From Calothrix sp. FI2-JRJ7 (lineage in GTDB: Bacteria > Cyanobacteriota > Cyanobacteriia > Cyanobacteriales > Nostocaceae), in assembly GCA_019359675.1 (NCBI GenBank), contig JAHHGX010000035.1, positions 1 through 40,368 on the forward strand: a stretch of DNA of 40,368 bases, in the 5' to 3' direction. Each line of letters begins with the position of its first letter. The stretch's first letter is position 1. A model generated the notes under the pieces. The model searched no databases and was not told the DNA's origin. It worked only from the letters and a program-made list of their open reading frames with translations. Shown piece by piece: positions 33,228 to 40,368 of the stretch. A program made the position numbers and the translations under genes.

Positions 33228-33554
33228 TCAAACGCTGTCGCGACATGAAACTTCTTTAGATTCGTAAAAACGACACCCTTCACAAGGGCCACTCGGATTA
33301 ACCGCACAACGAACGTAACCTGAACGGGCGTTATATTGGCAGCTAATGTCACCAATCAAATAACCTACACCCTCAAGATAGTAACGGTCATGTTCTAATG
33401 GTCTTGGATGCTGTGGTACGCGGCGCCCCGAAGTAAAGGTATTAGCTGCCTGTCGAATCCGCATTCGCGTGCGCCACTGAGCTTTGCGAATTATCCAAAG
33501 TGAAAACAATGACGGCAAACAGCCGATAACAAGGACTAAAAGTGTTTTTAACAC
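33228..33554 (-). CDS. DUF6464-like membrane-anchored protein
   Basis: The 108-residue protein starts with a membrane segment (LLVLVIGCLPSLFSLWII) and a basic stretch (RKAQWRTRMRIRQ). Its C-terminal part, GYLIGDISCQYNARSGYVRC then AVNPSGPCEGCRFYE, carries cysteines in a pattern typical of cyanobacterial DUF6464 proteins; they could bind a metal. Function unknown. The ATG directly precedes the membrane helix. TTGTAATCAAAGAGGTG-like sequence upstream gives a ribosome-binding site (AGAGGTG). Confidence 0.75.
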   Translation of the reverse strand: MLKTLLVLVIGCLPSLFSLWIIRKAQWRTRMRIRQAANTFTSGRRVPQHPRPLEHDRYYLEGVGYLIGDISCQYNARSGYVRCAVNPSGPCEGCRFYESKEVSCRDSV

Positions 33555-33683
33555 TGGAATTTCACCTCTTTGATTACACGAATCGAAGCTAATTTTTAAA
33601 CAAGCTTCGATTTGCCATTTTACCCAGCATAACTTTTACATCGCTTCGGGTGTATGTAGGTTAAACATTTATTTAAACATCTA

Positions 33684-34118
33684 TCATTTTCGTCTTGACT
33701 TGACTTGTGGCAAACGCTTTCTACTATTTTTATCGCGTAAATCTTGCGCTAAAGAGGCAGCTTCACGTTCTAAACGGAATAAATCTACCTTTCGCGTTGT
33801 CATTACAAATGTTTTGTCCGTTCTTTGACGAACACACGGAACGCTGATCGCAAAATATTTACACCAACTTTTAGATAATGATTTTTGTTGACTTTCTGCT
33901 GGATGATTGTTTATGCTACCAGCTATCGTTTTAAACTCTAATATTGCTTCTTCTAGCTCTTGTGCCATACGGTTAATTTGTCGCGCTTGCTCTGCTAACG
34001 TCTCCCAAGCACCTGTCGGCTTCACCTGCTCTGGCTGCAACGGTATAATTGCTGCATTTCCTGACGGTGCCGCTATTTGTGACGAATTTGAGTTGTGATT
34101 GTTGTAATCTTTTAACAT
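33684..34118 (-). CDS. Hypothetical protein with coiled-coil segment
   Basis: The 144-residue protein has a polar Asn/Ser-rich N-terminus, a helical region WETLAEQARQINRMAQELEE that could form a coiled coil, a middle part with two cysteines (WCKYFAISVPCVRQRTDKTF), and a basic C-terminus (KNSRKRLPQVKSRRK). No domain is recognised. Its codon usage is like its neighbours and a start ATG follows a plausible AGAGAG site. It is divergent from the gene at 34285. Confidence 0.6.
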   Translation of the reverse strand: MLKDYNNHNSNSSQIAAPSGNAAIIPLQPEQVKPTGAWETLAEQARQINRMAQELEEAILEFKTIAGSINNHPAESQQKSLSKSWCKYFAISVPCVRQRTDKTFVMTTRKVDLFRLEREAASLAQDLRDKNSRKRLPQVKSRRK

Positions 34119-34284
34119 GCGTATCTCTCTTCGAGTACCTGCGCGTCACCTATCTTACCATTAATTAAGTACAAAAATACTATTTAACAAAAAAATTATA
34201 GTTTGAATTGAAGGGCATTACTTTAGGTAGTTTCCCTGTGACGTAGGTACGATAGGCTAAATTAAGGAGTAGGGAGCATAAAAC

Positions 34285-34848
34285 ATGGACAGTAATGAAA
34301 TTGAAAGTACTTTAACCAAATTATTTGATACCAATGTGAATGCGGTGGCGCCTGGTTCTTGGCAAGTTGAGACACCAAACTTTCGATTGCTGGTACTACT
34401 TTCGGATGATGGAAGCTGGTTTCGTGCATTGCTGCCAATAATGCCAATTCAACAAGCGCAACCTTTTTTAGAACAGTTGCTCGAAGCAAGCTTTGACGAT
34501 ACACATGCGTGTCGCTATGCTTTACACCAAAATGTTGTGTGGGGAGTGTATCAGCATTTTACCAACACTTTAACTACACAAGATTTTGAAGACGCAATCA
34601 CAAAACTCGTTTCACTTCAGGAAACTGGTTTAAATGATGTTTTTGGTAACTTAGTAGAAAGTCGTATTCAACTTATTGTCAAAGCTGCGAAACAGCAAGG
34701 GCAAACTTTAGAAGCAACGATGCAAAACTTAGACCGCTTTTATGCGGAAGGTTTGATGGGTGAAATTGATGAATCCTCTGAAGTGCGTCAGAAAACTCTT
34801 ACTGCATGGCGCCGTCAATTAGAACGTTTGTGGGATGAAGTAGCATAA
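34285..34848 (+). CDS. Conserved cyanobacterial protein of unknown function
   Basis: The 187-residue soluble protein has an alpha/beta N-terminal part (SWQVETPNFRLLVLLSDDGS, FRALLPIMPIQQAQPFLEQL, DTHACRYALHQNVVWGVYQH) that recalls the CesT/YbjN chaperone-like fold, followed by a helical C-terminus. That similarity is by eye only. No catalytic motif is visible. The start ATG is preceded by AAGGAGTAGGGAGC, a good ribosome-binding site. DUF2358 follows after 10 bases, so the two are probably an operon. Confidence 0.7.
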   Translation: MDSNEIESTLTKLFDTNVNAVAPGSWQVETPNFRLLVLLSDDGSWFRALLPIMPIQQAQPFLEQLLEASFDDTHACRYALHQNVVWGVYQHFTNTLTTQDFEDAITKLVSLQETGLNDVFGNLVESRIQLIVKAAKQQGQTLEATMQNLDRFYAEGLMGEIDESSEVRQKTLTAWRRQLERLWDEVA

Positions 34849-34858
34849 CTCAAAATCA

Positions 34859-35239
34859 ATGAATATCATAGAAACCCTCAAGGCGGATTATCAAAGATTT
34901 CCTGATAATCAAACTTATTCTATTTATACTCCAGATGTTTTTTTCAAAGACCCTTTGAATAAGTTCAATGGTCTTTGGCGCTTCAAGTTGATGATTAAAT
35001 TTATCAATACTTTTTTTCTCAATTGCAAGATGGATTTGCATGATATCTCTCAGCATTCCGATACCATCAAAATGGAGTGGACGTTAAGTTGGAATACTCC
35101 TTTGCTTTGGAAACCCCATATTGCCATTAATGGGTGGAGTGAATTAAAGCTTAATGCCGAAGGTTTAATTTGCTCACATATCGACTATTGGAACACTTCG
35201 CGTCTTGATGTGATTAAACAGCACTTTCATTTCCACTAA
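34859..35239 (+). CDS. DUF2358 protein (SnoaL-like)
   Basis: The 126-residue protein matches the DUF2358 family, which has an NTF2/SnoaL-like cone fold: IYTPDVFFKDPLNKFNGLWR, KMDLHDISQ, MEWTLSWNTPLLWKPHIAIN, GWSELKLNAEGLICSHIDYW. Family members occur in cyanobacteria and plants; no enzymatic role is established. The ATG is 10 bases after the stop of the preceding gene, and the ArsA-like gene follows after 77 bases, so it is likely in the middle of a three-gene run. Confidence 0.85.
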   Translation: MNIIETLKADYQRFPDNQTYSIYTPDVFFKDPLNKFNGLWRFKLMIKFINTFFLNCKMDLHDISQHSDTIKMEWTLSWNTPLLWKPHIAINGWSELKLNAEGLICSHIDYWNTSRLDVIKQHFHFH

Positions 35240-35316
35240 TATTGAACAGTCTTAGAGAATTTAGTCGATAATGTAAATAAATGTAAACAAAGCGACTAGC
35301 AGGACAGAATCATTCC

Positions 35317-36498
35317 ATGCGTGTAATTTTAATGACAGGCAAAGGCGGCGTAGGTAAGACATCTGTCGCTGCTGCTACAGGGCTTCGCTGCGCTGAACTT
35401 GGCTATCGTACCTTGGTGTTAAGTACAGACCCTGCTCACTCGTTAGCAGACAGCTTCGATATTGAGTTGGGACATGAGAGAAAGCAAATTCGTCCGAATT
35501 TGTGGGGCGCCGAACTAGATGCGTTAATGGAGTTAGAGGCAAACTGGGGGAGTGTCAAGCGTTATATTACCCAGGTATTACAAGCGCGCGGTTTAGACGG
35601 AGTGCAAGCTGAGGAGTTAGCGATATTACCAGGTATGGATGAGATTTTTGGCTTGGTCAGAATGAAGCGTCATTATGATGAAGGCGAGTATGATGTTTTA
35701 ATTATCGACTCGGCGCCAACAGGTACAGCGTTGCGACTGTTAAGTTTACCTGAAGTTAGTGGTTGGTACATGCGCCGCTTTTATAAGCCATTTCAAAATA
35801 TATCAGTTGCGCTTCGACCTTTAGTAGAACCTATATTTAGACCAATTGCGGGTTTTTCTTTACCTGATAAAGAAGTAATGGATGCTCCGTATGAGTTTTA
35901 CCAGCAAATCGAGGCATTAGAAAAAGTGTTAACTGATAACACGCAAACCTCAGTACGGTTGGTGGCAAATCCAGAGAAAATGGTTATTAAAGAATCGCTG
36001 CGTGCCCATGCGTATCTGAGCTTATATAATGTGGCGACAGATTTAATAATTGCAAACCGTATTATTCCCGACGAAGTGCAAGACCCATTTTTCCAACGCT
36101 GGAAAGATAATCAAAAACAGTATCGTCAAGAAATTCACGATAATTTCCACCCTCTGCCAGTCAAAGAGGTGCCATTATTCTCTGAAGAAATGTGTGGCTT
36201 ACAGGCTCTTGAGCGTCTTAAAGATACACTCTACAAAGATGAAGACCCTGCTCAGGTTTATTATAAAGAAAATACGATTCGTGTCGTTCAAGAACCAAAT
36301 CAACAGTACAGTCTAGAGTTATACTTACCTGGAATTCCTAAGAATCAAGTTCAATTGAGCAAAAATGCTGATGAATTAAATATACGTATTGGCAACCATC
36401 GCCGCAATTTAGTGTTACCTCAAGCATTAGCTGCACTACAACCGACTGGCGCCAAAATGGAAGACGACTATCTCAAAATACGTTTTAGCAACGGATGA
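35317..36498 (+). CDS. ArsA/Get3-family ATPase with HSP20-like tail
   Basis: The 393-residue protein begins with the deviant Walker A GKGGVGKT (residues 8-15) of ArsA/Get3 ATPases and continues with [13 protein letters not shown] (A' loop), [14 protein letters not shown] and [16 protein letters not shown] (switch I/II region). The last 80 residues ([51 protein letters not shown]) form an alpha-crystallin-like ArsA_HSP20 domain common in cyanobacterial members. No arsenite metal-binding cysteines are apparent, so a Get3-like protein-handling role is more likely than arsenite transport; that is inference. Confidence 0.92.
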   Translation: MRVILMTGKGGVGKTSVAAATGLRCAELGYRTLVLSTDPAHSLADSFDIELGHERKQIRPNLWGAELDALMELEANWGSVKRYITQVLQARGLDGVQAEELAILPGMDEIFGLVRMKRHYDEGEYDVLIIDSAPTGTALRLLSLPEVSGWYMRRFYKPFQNISVALRPLVEPIFRPIAGFSLPDKEVMDAPYEFYQQIEALEKVLTDNTQTSVRLVANPEKMVIKESLRAHAYLSLYNVATDLIIANRIIPDEVQDPFFQRWKDNQKQYRQEIHDNFHPLPVKEVPLFSEEMCGLQALERLKDTLYKDEDPAQVYYKENTIRVVQEPNQQYSLELYLPGIPKNQVQLSKNADELNIRIGNHRRNLVLPQALAALQPTGAKMEDDYLKIRFSNG

Positions 36499-36667
36499 TT
36501 AGCGGATGTAACGGATGAGTTATTTGTTACAAAGTAGTTAAGTAAATTTAACTATCCGTTACATGCTTTATATGCGTTGCAGTACTTGTACTGAAGACAA
36601 ATTTATTCAAAAAATCTGACAATAGTAGTCATATTTTTGTTGTTACCTTTTTATCTCAGTACAGGCA

Positions 36668-38833
36668 ATGACTCTAGCTAGTGATTCAGATTTACGTCTT
36701 AATATTGAACCGACTAAACTGCTACATTCTATTAATGATAGGATTCGTAAGCTTTTAGAGTTACCAGATATCCTCAAGGTAGTGGTAGAAGAGTTACGTA
36801 TATTTCTCGGTACTGATAGAGTAATGGTCTACAAGTTTCATGCTGACAATAACGGGCAAGTCATAGCTGAATCTATAAACGAGAATAAACTACCTTCATT
36901 ACTAAATTTAAATTTTCCAGCGGATGATATTCCTGCTCATGCGCGTGAATTATTCGTGCAGTCAAGGATTCGCTCGATTGTGAATGTAGATACTGGACAA
37001 ATTGCTCAGAACCCTGTGAATTTTAGTGGAATAGGCACCAGTCAGCGTCCGGTTGACCCTTGTCATGCAAAATATTTAACTGCAATGAGGGTACAGTCTT
37101 CTATTGTCGTGCCCATACTTTATCATGAGCAGCTTTGGGGACTGCTTGTATCGCATCATTCTCAACCCCGCTCAATTTCTAACGTTGAAGTTGATACAGT
37201 GCAAACAGTTGCTGATTTGCTTGGGGTGGTGATTGCTTATATTACTCCACTACAAGAAGCGCGTTTGAAAGTTCATCGTGAAACGATAATCAATCGCATT
37301 GCCGACCGACTTCATTTATTGCCAGACATGGATTTACAGACAGCTTTAGAAGAAACGGTTACTGCTTTTGATGGTTGTGGAGGTAGATTATGTATTCGTT
37401 CAGAAACTATTCATCAAGCTGATACGTTACAAAGCTTTATTGAGTGTTTGACAGACGCTACAAAAATTAAAGTTTATCAATTTGGTAAGCAACCCGTTGT
37501 TCCAAAGATTGCGAAATTTGACATAATCGAACAATATAGCGCTTGGGAAGAACATTACAAAGGAGATTATAGTGTCTGGGCAATATCAGATATATATGAA
37601 ACTCCCGAACTGCGAAACTTACAAATTGCCTTTCAAGCCACTAATATTCGCAGTATTTTAATGATACCGTTGATGTATCGTTCGCAGCTACAGGGTTATT
37701 TAAGTGTTTTTTGTGACAGCTATGAGCCTGAAACCTTGTGGGCAGGTGAGTTTGACCCCGATGAACGACAACTTTATCCTCGACAATCTTTTGAAATTTG
37801 GCGCCAGTCCAAACAGCTACAAGCAAAACAATGGACTTGCGACGAAATTACACTTGCAACGAGCATAGGACATCAATTTGCCACAGCTACATATGAATAT
37901 GAGCTTTATCAAAAAGTAAATTATTTTAATTTCAATCTCGAAAGTCAAGTTCTCAAACGTACATTAGAACTTACAACAACATTACAAGAATTAAAACAAA
38001 CTCAAACTCAACTTATTCAAACTGAAAAAATGTCAAGTTTGGGTCAGCTTGTAGCGGGAATTGCACACGAAATTAATAACCCCGTCAATTTTATATACGG
38101 TAACATTAATCACGTTCATCAATATGTAGATGACATACTTGGCATTTTAGATTTATATCAGCAAAATTGTTCAAATGATATACCAGAACTAATTGAACGT
38201 GCGGAAGAAGTTGATTTAAATTTTATCGTCGAAGATTTGCCCAAAATGTTGTCGTCTATTAAACTAGGAACAAATAGAATTCGGCAAATAGTATTATCAC
38301 TGCGTAATTTTTCTAGACTTGACCAAGCAGAAATTAAGCCAGTAAACATTCATGAAGGAATTGACAGCACACTAGTAATATTGCAGCACCGTTTGAAAGC
38401 GAAACCCGAAAGTCCAGCAATTTGCATCATCAAGGAATATGGAGATTTGCCACCTGTAGAATGCTATGCAGGACAAATAAATCAAGTTTTTATGAACGTT
38501 TTGAGTAATGCCATTGATGCTTTTGAAGCATACCGGGAATCACATTTAAAATCACAAAATAAAATTTCAATTACCACCAGCATCAGTAAATTACCAGATA
38601 ATAGACCTAGCGTATTAGTTTCTATCGCTGATAACGGATGCGGAATGCCACAAAACATCATAGAAAAAATCTTTGACCCTTTCTTTACAACCAAAGAAGT
38701 TGGGCAAGGAACTGGGTTAGGTTTATCAATTAGTTACCAAATTATTGTAGATAAACACAACGGTATTTTTAAATGTAAATCTCAACCAGGAGAAGGAACA
38801 GAATTTTTAATCGAAATACCAATCAAGGTGTAG
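36668..38833 (+). CDS. GAF-domain sensor histidine kinase (possible cyanobacteriochrome)
   Basis: The 721-residue protein has two GAF domains, a coiled-coil linker (residues 430-455) and a histidine kinase. GAF1 (about residues 25-195) has [14 protein letters not shown] and [20 protein letters not shown], where Cys132-His133 occupies the Cys-His position that binds bilin in cyanobacteriochromes. GAF2 (about 210-425) lacks it and contains [20 protein letters not shown]. The kinase shows [17 protein letters not shown] with His467, the N-box [22 protein letters not shown] and GQGTGLGLS. No response regulator lies beside it. The ATG start [10 protein letters not shown] is the first in frame. Bilin binding is inferred from Cys132. 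Confidence 0.9.
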   Translation: MTLASDSDLRLNIEPTKLLHSINDRIRKLLELPDILKVVVEELRIFLGTDRVMVYKFHADNNGQVIAESINENKLPSLLNLNFPADDIPAHARELFVQSRIRSIVNVDTGQIAQNPVNFSGIGTSQRPVDPCHAKYLTAMRVQSSIVVPILYHEQLWGLLVSHHSQPRSISNVEVDTVQTVADLLGVVIAYITPLQEARLKVHRETIINRIADRLHLLPDMDLQTALEETVTAFDGCGGRLCIRSETIHQADTLQSFIECLTDATKIKVYQFGKQPVVPKIAKFDIIEQYSAWEEHYKGDYSVWAISDIYETPELRNLQIAFQATNIRSILMIPLMYRSQLQGYLSVFCDSYEPETLWAGEFDPDERQLYPRQSFEIWRQSKQLQAKQWTCDEITLATSIGHQFATATYEYELYQKVNYFNFNLESQVLKRTLELTTTLQELKQTQTQLIQTEKMSSLGQLVAGIAHEINNPVNFIYGNINHVHQYVDDILGILDLYQQNCSNDIPELIERAEEVDLNFIVEDLPKMLSSIKLGTNRIRQIVLSLRNFSRLDQAEIKPVNIHEGIDSTLVILQHRLKAKPESPAICIIKEYGDLPPVECYAGQINQVFMNVLSNAIDAFEAYRESHLKSQNKISITTSISKLPDNRPSVLVSIADNGCGMPQNIIEKIFDPFFTTKEVGQGTGLGLSISYQIIVDKHNGIFKCKSQPGEGTEFLIEIPIKV

Positions 38834-38857
38834 AGACCGTACATGTACGGTCTCTAC
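38830..38857. terminator. Perfect palindrome between histidine kinase and dnaN
   Basis: GTAGAGACCGTACA is followed by its exact reverse complement TGTACGGTCTCTAC. It overlaps the stop of the kinase gene and ends five bases before the dnaN stop, between convergent genes. It differs from the palindrome at 23706 by paired changes. Confidence 0.7.
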
Positions 38858-38861
38858 AAAA

Positions 38862-40022
38862 TTAATTTCTTAACTGTACAGGCATCGCTAAATAGGTCAT
38901 TTTAACACCGCTAAGGGGTGTGAAAATTACTGGCGTCAAATTTGAGTTTAACTGCATTACTATCTCGGTAGCTGGTAGTGCTTTTAAACCTTCCATTAAA
39001 TATTTAACGTTAAAAGCAATATCAATATCATCTCCTGATATTTGTGCTGGCATGGGTTCAACTGCGCTACCAATATCTGCTGCTTCCACTGATAAGGTTA
39101 TTTCTTGGGCGCCGCTATCAATGCTAACTTTAACGATATTATTCTTTTGGTCAGCTAAAACTGCAATTCGTTCTAAAGTACTCAAAAGTTGCTTTCTATC
39201 TAAGGTTAGTTCGCGTTGAAACTGACGAGGTAATAGTTGCCGATATTGCGGATACTGCCCATCTAAAGTTCGACTCGTTAAACGTTGGTTTTGCCATTCA
39301 AATATCGCTTGTCCCTGGTCAAAATGCAGCGCAATAGTTTCCTCAGATTGGGCACTATGTGCTAACATCCGCTCAAGTTCGCGTAAAGCACGAGCAGGTA
39401 CTGTTACTTCTAACTCAGCATCATTATTATCGTCAGAACCCTCGTTTATTGTTTCCACAACTGCTAAACGGTGTCCATCAGTTGCTGCAAACTCAAGAGC
39501 ATTAGGTAAAACTTTTAAGTGAACTCCTGTTAATACTTGCTTGGTTTCATCAGCACTCGTAGCAAACAAAGTTCCTCGCAACCCTTCAATTAACGATGCT
39601 GCACTCAAATATATTGGTTGAGTATCTTCAATTACTGGTAACTCAGGAAATTCCTCACCACCCATTGCTCGAACTTTGTAGCTGCCGCTTCGAGGTGTCA
39701 AAGTAACAAGTATACCTTCACCTGTATTCCCTTCTGTATTTGTTTCATCTTCAAGAGTAATTTCCCCTTCTGGCAACCGCGAGACTATATCATTAAGTAA
39801 CTTCGCTGGCATTGCGATTGTGCCACTTTGAATAACTTCTGCATTAAAGCTAGTGCGAATTCCTAAACTCAGGTCAAAAGCTGTAATCGTCACAATATTA
39901 GTATCAGCATCAGCGACTACCAGCACATTCGCTAGTACAGGATGTGTTGGACGTGAAGGTACTGCACGGCTCGTCAGGGAAAGATTTGTGTTAAGGTCGC
40001 TTTGGTTACAAACTAGTTTCAT
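38862..40022 (-). CDS. dnaN: DNA polymerase III sliding clamp (beta subunit)
   Basis: The beta clamp is the ring that tethers DNA polymerase III to DNA. The 386-residue protein has the usual three similar domains: MKLVCNQSDLNTNLSLTSRA and RPTHPVLANVLVVAD in the first, TDGHRLAVVE in the second, and the C-terminal TPVIFTPLSGVKMTYLAMPV then QLRN (partner-binding pocket with Met and Leu residues). The frame continues upstream to 40064, but MKLVCNQ at 40022 is the family start. dnaA is not in the window and no DnaA-box cluster was seen upstream. The gene converges with the histidine kinase. Confidence 0.97.
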   Translation of the reverse strand: MKLVCNQSDLNTNLSLTSRAVPSRPTHPVLANVLVVADADTNIVTITAFDLSLGIRTSFNAEVIQSGTIAMPAKLLNDIVSRLPEGEITLEDETNTEGNTGEGILVTLTPRSGSYKVRAMGGEEFPELPVIEDTQPIYLSAASLIEGLRGTLFATSADETKQVLTGVHLKVLPNALEFAATDGHRLAVVETINEGSDDNNDAELEVTVPARALRELERMLAHSAQSEETIALHFDQGQAIFEWQNQRLTSRTLDGQYPQYRQLLPRQFQRELTLDRKQLLSTLERIAVLADQKNNIVKVSIDSGAQEITLSVEAADIGSAVEPMPAQISGDDIDIAFNVKYLMEGLKALPATEIVMQLNSNLTPVIFTPLSGVKMTYLAMPVQLRN

Positions 40023-40368
40023 ATGCTGAGGGTGAAAGTGAGCGCGCGTTTTAATATGCCGCAATAGGTAAGACTAAGGTAGTATTGCATCGAAATCAAC
40101 ACTGCCTTACATATCGTCACAGCAACTTAAGATAATAGCATTGTATGCCAACTTACTAAAACTCATGTACTAATATTGAAAATTTATAGACGTGGCACAG
40201 GTGCCTTATCTGTGCTATATCTGTATAGAAATCTTGCTAACTACATAGGGTTTGCTGAAAAAGTCATGAAAAGCAATCTCAAGTGTTGGGCAGTTATTTA
40301 AGCAGAATTAACTATAAGTTTATATTGTTTATAGATATTAAGATGATAAATTTTAATTATATTAATTC
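40023..40368. other. Upstream region of dnaN, no gene seen
   Basis: The 346 bases before dnaN to the window end are AT-rich. No coding frame is convincing and no DnaA-box cluster (TTATCCACA-like) is present. GGGTTTGCTGAAAAAGTC at 40248 resembles an insertion-sequence end but has no partner in the window. A gene could continue beyond the edge. Confidence 0.4.

Noticed and set aside
35317-36498. Arsenite efflux ATPase (ArsA)
   Set aside because: It has a single ATPase half with an HSP20-like tail, no clear arsenite-binding cysteines, and no arsB or arsR nearby.
40240-40300. Insertion-sequence end (GGGTTTGCTGAAAAAGTC)
   Set aside because: It resembles cyanobacterial IS ends, but no inverted partner or transposase frame is in the window.
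38862-40368. Replication origin next to dnaN
   Set aside because: No cluster of DnaA boxes (TTATCCACA or TTTTCCACA) is visible in the 346 bases upstream of dnaN or nearby.
1-40368. tRNA or rRNA genes
   Set aside because: No T-loop GGTTCGAATCC-like motif with matching acceptor arms and no rRNA sequence was found on either strand by eye.

Overview
The window comes from a cyanobacterium, most likely a filamentous Nostocales-type species. Indicators are xisH/xisI relatives, a CcaA-type beta-carbonic anhydrase, a phytochrome-superfamily GAF histidine kinase, an ArsA-type ATPase with an alpha-crystallin-like tail, several cyanobacterial proteins of unknown function, a PEP-CTERM protein, and many short cyanobacterial intergenic palindromes. 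Base composition is AT-rich. The usual cyanobacterial palindrome HIP1 (GCGATCGC) was not seen. Instead the hexamer GGCGCC occurs about 68 times by hand count, while GATC and GGCC are strongly depleted.

Layout. 0.3-5 kb: a PEP-CTERM exported protein, a GNAT acetyltransferase, a divergent reductase/TetR pair with twin operators, a TPR protein, a DUF2459 protein and a Ycf66-like remnant. 5.3-9.9 kb: a truncated AbiEi-like protein, recD2, a broken xisH with intact xisI, and an ABC-2 permease that has lost its first residues. 9.9-15 kb: small exported proteins, an orphan DUF433 antitoxin, a frameshifted FMN-dependent alpha-hydroxy-acid oxidase, ccaA, cysC and a frameshifted cheR. 15-19 kb: argJ and gatB flank about 1 kb holding five tandem copies of a structured element that looks like a small-RNA gene array. 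19-21.3 kb: decayed remains of a methyltransferase and a DUF6888/DUF6887 pair, then an ATP-dependent DNA ligase. 21.8-27.2 kb: a small conserved protein, an alpha/beta hydrolase, rplI, a CmcI-like methyltransferase, a repeat-rich spacer, and dnaB carrying an intein in its P-loop. 27.3-34 kb: an FKBP isomerase, a phasin-like protein, a type-4 uracil-DNA glycosylase, a phosphoribosyltransferase, an eight-TPR protein, a NADAR/DUF6881-like pair and small cyanobacterial proteins. 34.3-40 kb: an unknown protein, DUF2358, ArsA-HSP20, the GAF histidine kinase and dnaN.

There is no single large operon. The genes are mostly housekeeping (replication and repair: dnaN, dnaB, recD2, UDG, ligase; arginine synthesis; tRNA amidation) mixed with accessory and decaying genes. 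Two themes stand out. One is gene decay: three genes carry one single-base frameshift each, and several are relics. The other is mobile short repeats that fill spacers and supply stop codons or C-terminal residues to neighbouring genes. The strongest candidate for something undescribed is the five-copy RNA-like array at 16.53-17.38 kb. No tRNA, rRNA, CRISPR array or intact transposase gene was recognised.
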